From positions 1,426,001 through 1,490,000 of the forward strand of contig NZ_JBHXHV010000001.1 in the NCBI RefSeq assembly GCF_042726155.1: DNA of 64,000 nucleotides, given 5' to 3'. The notes beneath the pieces were generated by a model, which worked only from the letters and a program-made list of their open reading frames with translations, was not told where the DNA came from and did no database searches. How positions within the stretch are numbered: the stretch's first letter is position 1; each line of letters starts with the position of its first letter. Shown here piece by piece: positions 40,245 to 50,500 of the stretch. This stretch comes from Leucobacter sp042726155 (GTDB taxonomy: Bacteria > Actinomycetota > Actinomycetes > Actinomycetales > Microbacteriaceae). Both the position numbers and the translations under genes were made by a program.

Positions 40245-40964
40245 GTGTTCGAGTGGATCAAAGGCCTGCGCCGGCCGAATGCGCCAGCGCGCAAGATGCG
40301 CTCCCGCGGCGATGCGGCTGACGCTGAGCGCGTCGAGCTCGCCGAATTTGCGCCCGCAATCATGACGTTTCTTGGCCTGACCGCGTACCTGCAGCTTGAG
40401 CTGTACGAAGCGGCAACACGCGCGGTGTCGGGCGCACCGTCGCTCGAAGCAAAAGACGTGCTCGCTCGCGTAGCTGGGCAGACACTCGCGAAGCACCAAC
40501 AGCTCACCGGTGAGATTCGTGAGCGGGGCCACGAGCCGCACATCGTCATGCAGCCGTTCTCGTCAGTCATTGACGACTATGTAGAGCGCATCGATACAAG
40601 GGACTGGCACCAGCACGTACTCTCGCTCTACCTCGTGGGCGGTCTGTTCGATGACTTCTTTGCGAGCCTCGCTGGCGGGCTGAAAGACAGTTACCGCAGC
40701 GAAGCAGTCGCGACCCTGCGCAATGACACCGGTCGCCCCGAGCTCAAGGCGCTGCTCGAAGGCGCGCTCGCCGCGAACGAGCTGCTCTCGAGCTGGCTCG
40801 CGCTGTGGGGTCGCCGGCTCGTGGGGGACACACTCCTCGTGTCCCGCGCAGTGCTCACGTTGAGCGAGCACCGCGAGTTCGACGCGAGCGAGGTGGAGCC
40901 GGTGTTCACCGAACTGATCGCCGATCACATTCGCCGAATGGACGGGTTGGGGCTGACCGCCTGA
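40245..40964 (+). CDS. ferritin-like domain protein, MiaE-type
   Basis: A 239-residue protein of the actinobacterial ferritin-like (MiaE_2) group, predicted four-helix bundle: LAEFAPAIMTFLGLTAYLQLELYEAA, GQTLAKHQQLTGEIRERG and LYLVGGLFDDFFASLAGGL. The family is named after MiaE, the diiron tRNA hydroxylase, but candidate ligands here are not fully conserved by eye, so the activity is unproven. It begins a three-gene plus-strand run with rlmC (10-bp gap) and coaBC, and is divergent from the DEAD-box helicase, its usual neighbour in actinobacteria. Confidence 0.82.
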   Translation: MFEWIKGLRRPNAPARKMRSRGDAADAERVELAEFAPAIMTFLGLTAYLQLELYEAATRAVSGAPSLEAKDVLARVAGQTLAKHQQLTGEIRERGHEPHIVMQPFSSVIDDYVERIDTRDWHQHVLSLYLVGGLFDDFFASLAGGLKDSYRSEAVATLRNDTGRPELKALLEGALAANELLSSWLALWGRRLVGDTLLVSRAVLTLSEHREFDASEVEPVFTELIADHIRRMDGLGLTA

Positions 40965-40974
40965 GGCGTTCTCC

Positions 40975-42207
40975 ATGCTGACTCTTCCTCTTCCGCACTG
41001 CGACTACTTCGAGGCGGGGCGCTGCCGCTCGTGCGCGCTCATCGAGGTGCCGTACGTCACGCAGCTCAGCGAGAAGGAGCGGCGCTGCCACGACCTGCTG
41101 CCGCAGGTGCCGGTATCGCGCTGGTTGCCGAGCGTGGCGGGCGGCGTCGCCGACTTCCGCAACAAGGCGAAGCTCGTCGTCGGCGGAGCGTCGGGCACGG
41201 TGACGCTCGGCATACTCGGTCGCGACGGCGAGGGTATCGACCTGCGCGAATGCCTGATCCAGGAACCCGGCATTCGCGATGCGATTCCTCACCTCGCAGC
41301 ATTCCTTGACGGCACCGGGTTGGCGCCGTATGACGTTCCCGCACGGCGCGGAGAGCTGAAATTCGTGCACGTCACGCTGGCGCCGTCGGGTGAACTCATG
41401 CTTCGGTTCGTGGTGCGCTCTGAACAGTCGCTGCACGTACTGCGCAAGGCGCTTCCTGCCCTGCTCGCGCTGGTACCGCGCGCCGTCGTTGTCTCCGTGA
41501 ATCTGCTGCCAGAGCACAGGGCCGTGCTTGAGGGGGAGCGCGAAGAGATGCTCCTGGGATCATCGCTCGATATGGATCTTGGTGACGTCTCGCTGCACCT
41601 GCGACCGCAGAGCTTCTTTCAGACCAACACGGCGGTTGCCCGCGCGCTCTACGCGCAAGCGGCCGAGTGGATCGCGGCTGAGCGGCCTGGCTCCATCTGG
41701 GACCTGTACTGCGGCGTCGGCGGGTTCGCGCTGCACTGTGCTGCGGCTGCCACGGCCACGGCCACGGCCACGGCTGCCACGGCCGCTGCTGCTGCTGTTG
41801 ATTCCGGCGCCGGATCGGGTGCGAGCGCAGCTGCCGCGCCGCGCGTACTCGGCGTCGAAATCAGCGCTTCTGCCGTGGAGTCCGCTCGGCGCAGCGCCGC
41901 GGACGCCGGTATCACCGCCGAGTTCATCGCGGCCGACGCGACAGCATTCGCGCTCGCCGCCGACGCGAGCGACGTTCCCCACACCGTCATCGTGAACCCG
42001 CCTCGACGCGGCATTGGCCCGGCCCTGGCCGCCTGGCTTGAGGCGGCTCCGGCACAGCGCGTGATCTATTCGAGCTGCAATCCTGAGAGCCTGGCAACGG
42101 ACCTCGCGGCCATGCCCTCCTGGGGTGTGCGCGGCGCGCGAGTGTTCGACATGTTTCCGCACACCACGCACCTTGAGGTGATGGTGCTGCTCGAACGCCA
42201 GCGGTAA
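40975..42207 (+). CDS. rlmC: 23S rRNA (uracil-5-)-methyltransferase, RlmC-type
   Basis: SAM-dependent m5U methyltransferase of 23S rRNA, 410 residues. Cys9, Cys17, Cys20 and Cys93 fit the [4Fe-4S] ligand pattern. The SAM motif is DLYCGVGGFAL; the nucleophile lies in YSSCNPESLATDL; FQTNTAVA precedes. Just after the SAM motif there is an Ala/Thr insertion of about 30 residues encoded by GCCACG-type repeats (41749-41792). No TRAM domain is seen, matching RlmC, not RlmD. The start ATG lies 10 nt past the ferritin-like gene. Confidence 0.9.
   Translation: MLTLPLPHCDYFEAGRCRSCALIEVPYVTQLSEKERRCHDLLPQVPVSRWLPSVAGGVADFRNKAKLVVGGASGTVTLGILGRDGEGIDLRECLIQEPGIRDAIPHLAAFLDGTGLAPYDVPARRGELKFVHVTLAPSGELMLRFVVRSEQSLHVLRKALPALLALVPRAVVVSVNLLPEHRAVLEGEREEMLLGSSLDMDLGDVSLHLRPQSFFQTNTAVARALYAQAAEWIAAERPGSIWDLYCGVGGFALHCAAAATATATATAATAAAAAVDSGAGSGASAAAAPRVLGVEISASAVESARRSAADAGITAEFIAADATAFALAADASDVPHTVIVNPPRRGIGPALAAWLEAAPAQRVIYSSCNPESLATDLAAMPSWGVRGARVFDMFPHTTHLEVMVLLERQR
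41749..41792 (+). repeat. GCCACG short tandem repeat inside rlmC
   Basis: About five GCCACG units with a GCTGCC interruption, then GCT triplets to 41796. It encodes the Ala/Thr insertion that splits the methyltransferase fold after its SAM motif, and the reading frame is kept. Confidence 0.85.
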
Positions 42208-42239
42208 ATCGATCGTCGACGATAGGCCGACGGGAATGG

Positions 42240-42245
42240 GAAGAT
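42240..42245 (+). promoter_or_regulatory. probable -10 element of coaBC (leaderless, variant)
   Basis: GAAGAT, 6 nt upstream of ATG 42252. Confidence 0.4.
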
Positions 42246-42251
42246 GAACCC

Positions 42252-43637
42252 ATGAACATCGTGCTCGGAGTGACCGGCGGCATCGCCGCGTACAAGGCTG
42301 TGCTGCTCGCTCGCATCCTCGTAGAGGAGGGGCACGAAGTGCACGTCGTGCCGACCGAGGAGGCGCTGCGCTTCGTCGGGAAGCCCACGTGGGAGGCAAT
42401 CAGCCGCAACCCCGTGACGACTTCAGTGCACGAGGACGTGCCGGAGGTGCGGCACGTCGCGCTCGGGCAGCGCGCCGATATCGTGGTTGTCGCACCCGCG
42501 ACCGCGCACACGCTTGCTCGCATGACGGCTGGCCTCGCAGACGACCTGCTCGGCACGACACTGCTCGCGACCCGCGCGCCCGTCGTCGTGGCGCCCGCGA
42601 TGCACACCGAGATGTGGATGCACCCGGCGACGCAAGACAACATCGCAATTCTCCGTTCGCGCGGCGTGCACTTCGTTGGTCCAGAGTCGGGACGTCTCAC
42701 GGGCTCCGATAGCGGACCGGGGCGCATGAGCGAACCCGAGACAATCGCTGACCGCGTGCGTGAGCTGCTCGGTTCTTCGGCGCTGATCTCCGATGACGCG
42801 GATCGCGGAGCGCCTGAAGACCCGACCTTGACGGCGGTGTTCCCCGTTTCTGAACCCCTCGACGACGTCGCCGAGGTACCGCTTGAGACGGCCGCAGCCG
42901 AGGCGTTCGATTCGGCGCGCATCGAGACGGGCGGGTCGGGGCGTGCACCCGATCTCGCGGGGCTGCGCATTCTCGTCACCGCTGGCGGCACGCGTGAACC
43001 GATCGACCCAGTGCGATATCTCGGCAACCGATCAAGCGGTCGGCAGGGTATTGCTGTCGCGGCAGCGGCGGCCGACCGCGGAGCGAAGGTCGTGTTGCTC
43101 GCTGCGAACGTCGACGACGCGGTGCTCGCTGAGGTGCGGGATCGACCGGCCGTGCGCGTGGTAACCGTCGGCACGACGGCCGAGCTTGAGCGAGCCGCGC
43201 GCGCGGCTGCGGCTGGCGCGGAAGCGGTCATCATGGCGGCGGCGGTCGCCGACTACCGGGTGGCTGATGTGGCGGACCGGAAGATCCGGAAGGAGGATTC
43301 TCCAGGCTCAGCACCCGTGCTTGAGCTCGTCGAGAACCCCGACATTCTCGTTGGACTCGTGCACGATCGCCGCCCCGGTCAGATCATCGTTGGCTTCGCG
43401 GCCGAAACCGTCGAGAGTGAGGACGAGCTGCTTGAGCGCGGATTGCGCAAGCTCTCCCGCAAGGGTGTCGATCTGCTCGCGGTGAACGCGGTGGGGTGGA
43501 CCGAGGGGTTCGAGTCGGCGGAGAACACGCTGCACCTGCTCGCCGCCGACGGCGATGAGGTGGGCGTCGCAAGCGGCTCGAAGCGCGAGGTCGCTGACGA
43601 GTTGCTCGACGCCGTCCGCGCCGCGCTGCACGCGTAG
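42252..43637 (+). CDS. coaBC: bifunctional phosphopantothenoylcysteine decarboxylase/synthetase
   Basis: Coenzyme A biosynthesis enzyme with two domains, 461 residues. CoaC (about 1-180): the flavin-binding VTGGIAAYKA, HVALGQRADIVVVAPATA and PAMHTEMW. CoaB (about 235-461): LVTAGGTREPIDPVRYLGNRSSGRQG, AAAVADYRV and the KIRK motif for CTP. The linker between them (about 180-235) is longer than usual and acidic. It ends the plus-strand run that begins with the ferritin-like gene but has its own candidate -10. Confidence 0.95.
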   Translation: MNIVLGVTGGIAAYKAVLLARILVEEGHEVHVVPTEEALRFVGKPTWEAISRNPVTTSVHEDVPEVRHVALGQRADIVVVAPATAHTLARMTAGLADDLLGTTLLATRAPVVVAPAMHTEMWMHPATQDNIAILRSRGVHFVGPESGRLTGSDSGPGRMSEPETIADRVRELLGSSALISDDADRGAPEDPTLTAVFPVSEPLDDVAEVPLETAAAEAFDSARIETGGSGRAPDLAGLRILVTAGGTREPIDPVRYLGNRSSGRQGIAVAAAAADRGAKVVLLAANVDDAVLAEVRDRPAVRVVTVGTTAELERAARAAAAGAEAVIMAAAVADYRVADVADRKIRKEDSPGSAPVLELVENPDILVGLVHDRRPGQIIVGFAAETVESEDELLERGLRKLSRKGVDLLAVNAVGWTEGFESAENTLHLLAADGDEVGVASGSKREVADELLDAVRAALHA

Positions 43638-43652
43638 CGGCAGCGCCCGCGC

Positions 43653-43696
43653 GCCGCACCCGCGCCGCACCCGCGCCGCACCCGCGCCGCACCCGC
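43653..43696. repeat. 11-bp tandem repeat downstream of coaBC
   Basis: Four exact GCCGCACCCGC units at 43653, 43664, 43675 and 43686, starting 16 bp after the coaBC stop. Confidence 0.9.
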
Positions 43697-43717
43697 GCCG
43701 CTGAGCGCGAGGGGTTT

Positions 43718-43783
43718 CGCTGACCACGAGGGAACTTTCGGCATGTTTTCACTCGTGCTCGGCACGAACCCTCGTGGTCAGCG
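43718..43783. repeat. inverted repeat with 15-bp perfect arms
   Basis: Arms 43718-43732 and 43769-43783 flank 36 bp that contain a smaller hairpin (TCGTGC/GCACGA). It is placed to end coaBC transcription, but the long loop suggests a dispersed palindromic element. Confidence 0.7.
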
Positions 43784-43817
43784 GGGTTGTGCGGGCACGG
43801 TCGGGCGACGCTGAGAA

Positions 43818-43862
43818 CGACGCAGCCCCCGCGATCCTGATCGGATTGCGGGGGCTGCGTCG
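43818..43862. terminator. terminator of the DUF3107 gene
   Basis: A 20-bp stem with one G:U pair (43818-43837 with 43843-43862) and a 5-nt loop lies 13 bp past the minus-strand stop at 43876. Confidence 0.9.
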
Positions 43863-43875
43863 CGTTGCGAGCGAG

Positions 43876-44100
43876 TCAGCTGATGAAGCCGACCTTGCGG
43901 CCGCCCTCACCGCCGAGCTCGATGTAGGCGATCGCCTCAGTGTTTACGAGGTACTGGTGACCCTTCACGTCGGACAGCGAAACGAGTGCGGCGCTGTTCG
44001 TGATGGCCTCCTCGACGACGCGGCGAACCTCGTCGGCGCTCGAGTCGGTGTCGAACGCGAGCTCGCGGGGCGAATGCTTGATACCGATGCGGATTTCCAC
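43876..44100 (-). CDS. DUF3107 family protein
   Basis: A 74-residue conserved actinobacterial protein of unknown role: EIRIGIKHSPRELAFDTD, a helical DEVRRVVEEAI and QYLVNTEAIAYIELGGEGG. GTG 44100 is chosen because AGGAGG lies directly upstream and the family begins MEIRIG; the frame could extend to 44202 without support. It is commonly found near the DEAD-box helicase and ferritin-like gene, as here. Confidence 0.9.
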   Translation of the reverse strand: MEIRIGIKHSPRELAFDTDSSADEVRRVVEEAITNSAALVSLSDVKGHQYLVNTEAIAYIELGGEGGRKVGFIS

Positions 44101-44260
44101 GGGGCCTCCTGAAGTCAGTGGCGCTGAGCCACGGGTCGAATCGTTGTCGAGTCTACGGCTGACGACTAGCTGGGCGCCCGCGAAGCGGTCGACGTTCGCC
44201 ACCAGCGCACCGCTCCGCCGCGTCGGCGTGTGTGCGACCGTCAGTGTCGGCGCCCGTCAG

Positions 44261-44266
44261 TAGGCT
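44261..44266 (+). promoter_or_regulatory. -10 element of the adnA-adnB operon (leaderless)
   Basis: TAGGCT, 6 nt upstream of ATG 44273. Confidence 0.6.
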
Positions 44267-44272
44267 GACGAT

Positions 44273-47200
44273 ATGCCCGCATTCGATCCCTCGCAGCTCC
44301 GCGCCATAGAGCTCGATGTTGACGCGCACGCGCGCGTGCTCGGTGCGCCCGGAAGCGGTAAGACACGCGTGCTGGTCGAGGTCTACCGGCGAGCAATCGA
44401 ACGCCCGGGCTGGGGCGAAAACGACGTCATTGCAATCGCACCGAACCGCCTCGTCGCCTCAGACCTCCGCGCGCGGTTCGAGCGCAGCATCGGGCGCGCG
44501 ATCGGCGGAACCCCGGTGCGCACCGCGGCCTCGCTGGGGTTCGCGATTCTGTCGCGTGAACATGCTCGAGCAGGGATCGACGCTCCTCGCCTCCTCACCG
44601 GCACGGTGCAAGACGAATTGCTCGCGGAGGTGATCGCAGAATCGGGCGTTAGTGGGCGTGCGGCGGCGTTTGCGCATACGACGGGGCTCGTGCCCGAGGT
44701 GCTCGCGACGCCGGCGTTCCGTGCTGAGTTGCGCGACCTCGCGCGCATTCTCGATGATTTCGATCGCTCCCCGGCGGAACTCGTTGCTGAGCTCGCAGCC
44801 GCACGAGATGCCGCCGCCGGTGCCGCGTTTAGTGAGGGCCCGGGCAGCGAGCTGGTCGAGCGCTGGGCCGCGGCGCTTGCGTTGCTCGAGGAGGCGGCAC
44901 AGCGCGCTGCCGATCGCAGGCCGGGTGAGCTCAGTTCGAGTGCCATGTTGCGCGCGGCCAGCGCCGCCGTGCGCGAGCACGGCGTCCGATCCGACGCCGA
45001 ACCGGGCGATGGGTTTGCGGTGCCGAGACTCATCTTGATCGATGATGCGCAAGAGCTCGGCGAGGGGGCGCTCTCGTTGCTCGCCGCTTGCGCTGCTGTC
45101 GGCAGCAGCGTGTGGGCGTTCGGCGACCCCGACACGGCGACGGGCGCGTTCCAGGGCGAGCGAAGTGGAATGCTATCGGGCGTCGCGACGACGCTCGCGC
45201 GCCGGCAATCGCCAGGAGTCGTGCGCGCCACTCAACGACAGGGTGCGGCCCCCGAATCGCGGGTGACGCTTGCGACGGTGCACCGCCACGGCACTGAGCT
45301 GCGAGGTTTCGTGCAGAGCGTGACAGCGCGCATCGGGGCTGCAGGCGCCGGGTCGCAGCGCGAGGCGAACGCTCACGAGACCGAGACTGACCCTGCTGCT
45401 GTGCCGGCACGGGCAGCGGTGCAGTTTGCCCGCGTGGGATCGCCGGCTGAGCAGCTCGGAGTAATCGCGCATCGATTCCGCGCACGACACCTCGGGCTCG
45501 ACGGCGGGGTACCGCTTCACTGGGGTGACATGGCGGTGGTCTGTCGCAGCAGAAGCGAGGCGACCCGTGTGGCGCGGGCGCTTGCGGTGCATCAGGTGCC
45601 GACCGGTATTGCGGCGGGCGGTCTCGTATTGCGTGAGCACCGCATTGTGCGCGAGCTGATTCGGCTGCTGCAGCACGCGCTCGGCATCGCGTCCTTGACG
45701 GCGGACGACATCTTGCAGCTGGTGGGCGGAGTTGTTGGAGGCCTTGACCCCGTCGCGGTACGGCGACTGCGCGGCGCGCTGGTGCTGCTCGAACGCCGCG
45801 AAGCTGCCGCAGCGAATAGGGCACCCGCGAGTATTGATGAGCTTGTACGGGAGGCGGTCGCGTTTCCCGGTGCGACTCCGCTCATCGACAGTGCAGGCGG
45901 TCGTGTGCTGCGCCGCATTGGGCTGATTGCGCAGTCGGCAACGCGCGTGCGTGAGGCGGGCGGAACCGCCCGTGAGGTGCTGTGGGCAATCTGGGACGGC
46001 ACGCGACTTTCGCGTGACTGGCAGGAAGACGCGCTCGCGATCAAAGGTGCGCGCGCTGACGAGGCGAACCGCTCACTCGATGCGGTGATGGCACTGTTCT
46101 TCGCGCTGCAGCGCCACGAGGAGCAAGACAGCGCGCAGCCAATTGAAGCGCTGCTGAGTGACCTGTTGGAGAGCGCGGTTCCCGAAGACTCTCTGGCTCG
46201 TCGTAGTGAGCGAACGTCAGTAACAGTGACCACACCGCAGGGCGCGATCGGCCGCGAGTTCGACATCGTCGCACTCATCGGCGCACAAGATGGCGCGTGG
46301 CCCAATCTGCGCTCACGCGGGTCGCTGCTTGGCACGACAGCCTTGGAACGCTGGTTGCTTGGGGGAGCCGCCGCCCAGCCGTCACGGCGCGACACGATGC
46401 ACGACGAATTGCGATTGTTCGCTCACAGTTGCGCGCGAGCACGGCGTGAGCTACTCGTCGTTGCCGTCGCTGACGAGCAGCAATACCCGAGCGCGTTCTT
46501 CGGCTTCGGCCGCGATCACTTAGTCGAGGGCTTGCCGAGCACCAGGCTCACGCTCAGGGGACAGGTCGCGGCGATGCGTCGACGCGCCGCTCGCGACGTC
46601 ACCGACACGGGCGCACTGCGTGCACTGGTCGCGCTCGCTGACGCCGAGGTGCCAGGGGCACACCCCGATGACTGGTACGGGGTGATGTCGCCGAGCACAG
46701 CAGCACCGTTGATTGACCTCGACGGTGACCCAGACGCGCGTGTTAGGGTCAGCCCCTCGCAGCTCGAACGTGCCGAGAACTGTCCGCTTGACTGGGCGGT
46801 GTCGAGCCTCGGCGGGGGCGCTGGGAGCGTGCAGGCGAGTCTCGGCACACTTCTACATCATGCGTTCGAGGTCGCAACGGAGCCCGACGCCGAACAACTG
46901 TTCGCGGCAGTGCGTGACGAGTGGGGCAAGCTTCCGTTTGCCGCGGAGTGGGAATCAGAACGCACCGAGCGGCTCGCACGGGCGATGACGGCCGGTCTGG
47001 CCGACTATCTCAGGGAGTTCGAGGGCTCCGATCGCACGCTGCTGGGGCGCGAGGCGATGTTTCGCGCGACCATCGACCGCGCCGAACTCAGGGGAGTGGC
47101 CGACCGGCTCGAACAGCGAGAGAATCGCGACGGTGAAATGGAGATCACGGTGCTCGACTTGAAGACCGGGCGCACCCCGCCAAGCAAGGTTGCCGCGCAG

Positions 47201-47599
47201 GAGCACGCGCAGCTGCAGGCCTATCAACTCGGTGTGCTGCTCGGTGCTTTTGAGATTGATTCAGCGAGCGAGCAAGCCGAGGTTGGGTCCGAACCGAGCA
47301 CGTCTGAGTCGCACGGACTCGGACACGAGCACGAGCGAGAGCACGATTCTGAGCCCGTGAGCGGGGGAGCGCGATTGCTCTACGTGCACCCCGACGCGGC
47401 GAAAGGCGCCGGCTTCGTCGAACGTGTGCAGCAGCCCATCTCTGACGAGGCACGCGAGGCGTTCACGACTCGGGTGTCGCAGATTGCTCGAGTGATGGCG
47501 GCAGGCACGTTCACAGCCCGCGTTGAACACCACTGTTCTGACCCGCATCAGCCCGGTAGCTGCCGTCTGCACGTGATCCCGTCTGTGAGTCACGCGTGA
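44273..47599 (+). CDS. adnA: AdnA-like helicase-nuclease subunit
   Basis: UvrD-like SF1 helicase with C-terminal PD-(D/E)XK nuclease, 1108 residues; with its partner it should resect DNA double-strand ends, the RecBCD role in actinobacteria. Walker A GAPGSGKT (24-31) is intact; motif II is LILIDDAQE where active motors have DExQ, and motif III FGDPDTATGAF is weak, so this motor may be the lesser one, as described for mycobacterial AdnA. The nuclease core is VLDLKTGRTPP with QLQAYQLG. A low-complexity His/Glu tract occurs near residue 1015. GTGA overlap with the next gene. Confidence 0.87.
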   Translation: MPAFDPSQLRAIELDVDAHARVLGAPGSGKTRVLVEVYRRAIERPGWGENDVIAIAPNRLVASDLRARFERSIGRAIGGTPVRTAASLGFAILSREHARAGIDAPRLLTGTVQDELLAEVIAESGVSGRAAAFAHTTGLVPEVLATPAFRAELRDLARILDDFDRSPAELVAELAAARDAAAGAAFSEGPGSELVERWAAALALLEEAAQRAADRRPGELSSSAMLRAASAAVREHGVRSDAEPGDGFAVPRLILIDDAQELGEGALSLLAACAAVGSSVWAFGDPDTATGAFQGERSGMLSGVATTLARRQSPGVVRATQRQGAAPESRVTLATVHRHGTELRGFVQSVTARIGAAGAGSQREANAHETETDPAAVPARAAVQFARVGSPAEQLGVIAHRFRARHLGLDGGVPLHWGDMAVVCRSRSEATRVARALAVHQVPTGIAAGGLVLREHRIVRELIRLLQHALGIASLTADDILQLVGGVVGGLDPVAVRRLRGALVLLERREAAAANRAPASIDELVREAVAFPGATPLIDSAGGRVLRRIGLIAQSATRVREAGGTAREVLWAIWDGTRLSRDWQEDALAIKGARADEANRSLDAVMALFFALQRHEEQDSAQPIEALLSDLLESAVPEDSLARRSERTSVTVTTPQGAIGREFDIVALIGAQDGAWPNLRSRGSLLGTTALERWLLGGAAAQPSRRDTMHDELRLFAHSCARARRELLVVAVADEQQYPSAFFGFGRDHLVEGLPSTRLTLRGQVAAMRRRAARDVTDTGALRALVALADAEVPGAHPDDWYGVMSPSTAAPLIDLDGDPDARVRVSPSQLERAENCPLDWAVSSLGGGAGSVQASLGTLLHHAFEVATEPDAEQLFAAVRDEWGKLPFAAEWESERTERLARAMTAGLADYLREFEGSDRTLLGREAMFRATIDRAELRGVADRLEQRENRDGEMEITVLDLKTGRTPPSKVAAQEHAQLQAYQLGVLLGAFEIDSASEQAEVGSEPSTSESHGLGHEHEREHDSEPVSGGARLLYVHPDAAKGAGFVERVQQPISDEAREAFTTRVSQIARVMAAGTFTARVEHHCSDPHQPGSCRLHVIPSVSHA

Positions 47600-50500
47600 C
47601 CGGCCAGGACGCGACGCCGGTGTTCTCAGCCGCGCGCATCGCCGAGATTCTGGCGGTGCCGCCTGCGGTGCCGCTGACGCCCACCGCCGAGCAGCGCGCG
47701 GTGATCGAGCATCCGCTAGGTGGCACGGCGCTCGTCGTCGCTGGCGCCGGGAGTGGCAAGACCGAAACCATGGCCAACCGGGTGGTGTGGCTCGTCGCAA
47801 ACGGCCTTGCCGCGCCCGACGAGGTGCTCGGGCTCACATTTACTCGAAAAGCGGCGGGTGAATTGCGTGAACGCATCTCGGGGAGGCTCGCAGCGTTTGC
47901 CGATCGCCTCGGTGACGCCGCAGAACGTGGCGCGCTGTCACCCGAGGAGTTCGCGCGCTCTGGTGTGCTCCGAGAATTGCTCGCCGACGGGCTCGAGATC
48001 CCCGAGGTGAGTACGTACAACGCATTCGCCGCCGGCGTGCTGCAAGAATTCGGCATTGCAGCGGGCGTCGCCCCGGGAGCCGCCGTCATCGACACCGCGA
48101 CCGCCTGGCGCATTGCTCGAGAGGTGCTGCTCACGAGTCGCGACCCCGGTCTCGTCGAGAGTGAGCTGCGCGTGCCCGAGCTGATTCGGCACATGCTCGG
48201 GATCGACCACGCGGTGTCTGACCACCTGACATCGCTCGATCGCGTCGATCGCGTCATCGAGGAATTCGCTCGCGTGCAGCACTTGCCCTACAACGAGAAA
48301 GAACTTGGCAGCGAACCCAGCGGAAAGCAATACGCGGCCGTTCGCGACGCGGTCGCGAGCCTGGCTGAAACCCCGCTCATCACGCGGCTCGCGCGTGAGT
48401 ATGCTGCCGAAAAGCAGCGGCGCGGTGTCATTGAATTCCCCGACCAGCTCTCACTCGCGACCGCCGCGCTCGACGGATCAACCGATGCCCGCCGCGTGCT
48501 CAGGCGCCGCCATCGAGTCGTGCTGCTTGACGAGGTGCAAGACACATCGGTAGGTCAGACGCGCTTCCTGTCGCGAATCTTCGCTGGCTGTTCGGTAATG
48601 GCCGTTGGCGACCCGCACCAATCGATCTACGGCTGGCGCGGAGCCTCCGCCGAGGGGCTGCAATCGTTTCACACTGACTTCGCAGCCCGTAGTCGTGAAT
48701 CGGCAGTCGATTCGCGCGCCACTCTCACGCTATCGACGAGCTGGCGCAACCCCGGCAGAGTGCTCGACGCGGCAAACGTGATCGCTGCGCCGCTCGCGGC
48801 GGATGCGGCAATCGACGTTCCCGTGCTCGCTCCCCGCCCGGGAGCGGGTGCGGGTAGTGTCGAGTGGTTTTTTCCCGAAACGGTGCACGAGGAGCGACTC
48901 GCGGTGGCCGAGTGGATGCGCGAGGCGCGCGAGCAACACCTCGCGAGGCACGGCGTACTCCCGACGGCGGCCGTGATCTTTCGCACGCGCAGCGCGATGG
49001 CGGCGTTTGCCGCGGCGCTCGCCGATGCGGGGGTGCCGGCGCGTATCATCGGCCTCGGCGGGCTGCTCACCACCCCGGAGGTCACGGATGTCGTGAGTGC
49101 CCTGCGCTGCCTCTGGTACGCAGATGCCGGGGGCGACCTGATTCGGCTGCTCGCCGGCCCGCGCTTTCGAATCGGCGTGGCAGACCTCGCCGGTCTCCGT
49201 GAAGCAGCCCGCTGGTTCGGTGAGCGCGACATCGCGCAGCGGCCGCTCACGCCCGAAGATCGGGCGCCGGATCAAGTGTTGCCAGACCCTGACCGGCAGT
49301 ACACGCTCATCGATGCACTCGATCAAATCGCAAGCATGCGCGACCTTGAGCACCGCGCGCTCGCGGGCATCACGACGGTCGGTCGAAAGCGGCTGCGCGA
49401 CGCGGGCCGGATGCTGGCGGCGCTGCGTCAGGGAGTCGGCGGCAGCATCGCGGAGCTGATCGGGGCGACGGTGCAAGCGCTGCGTATCGATATCGAACTC
49501 GACGCGAACGAGGCGCGGGAGCTTGCCGGGAGTTCGGCGGCGCACGCGAACCTCGATGCCTTCACGGACCTCGTCGAGGGATACCTGGCCGTCGACACGC
49601 ACGGCACGCTGCCGTCGCTGCTCGAATGGATCGAGCGAGCCATGGAGGCTGACGAGGCTGCCGAGCACGTGCCCGAGCCCACGCCCGGCACCGTCCAGCT
49701 GATTACTGCGCACGGATCAAAGGGACTCGAATGGGATCTCGTGGTGGTCCCACGTCTCGTGGCCGGCGAATTTCCTGGCCAGGCGCGTGCCGGAGCGGGA
49801 TGGCTGCGCACCGCGCAACTTCCCGATGAGCTCCGCGGAGACGCGAACGCCCGCCCGGCGCTCAACTGGCGCATCGCGTCAACGCAGCAGGAACTTCGAG
49901 ATCGCATCACCGAGTACCGGGAAGCACTGAAGGAACGACACCAAGACGAGGAGCGCCGCCTGGCGTATGTGGCGGTGACTCGATCCGCCGATCGACTCCT
50001 CCTCAGCGGGTCCTTCTGGGCCGGACACACGCGGCCGCGCCACCCCTCACCGTTTCTTGAGGAGTTGCAGACGGCGGGTGTCGTCAGCGGGTTGCCGGAG
50101 ACGAGTGCGTTTGGCACCGACCCGACCGAGCGCGAAGAACTCACGCTCGAGTGGCCGCTCGATCCGCTCGGTGCGCGGTCCGAGACGGTGTTGCGGGCCG
50201 CCGCGGCCGTGCGGGGAGCGATTGCGGAGGCAGAAGCGAGCGGAACGATCGCCGACGAGCCCCTCGATGAAGCGGTCCGGCTGCTGCTCGCGGAACGTGC
50301 GGCGAGCGCGCCCGGACGGCGATCCGGTGTAGCGCAAAACGATGAGTTGCCAGAACGTCTCACAGCGTCAACGTTCCACGAGTTTATTGAAGATCCTGTC
50401 GCCGCAGAGCGCGCACGGCTGAGGCCGGTTCCGCAGCGGCCGTACCGGCGCACCCGAGTTGGTAACCGGTTTCACGAGTGGGTTGAACGGCGAGCGACTA

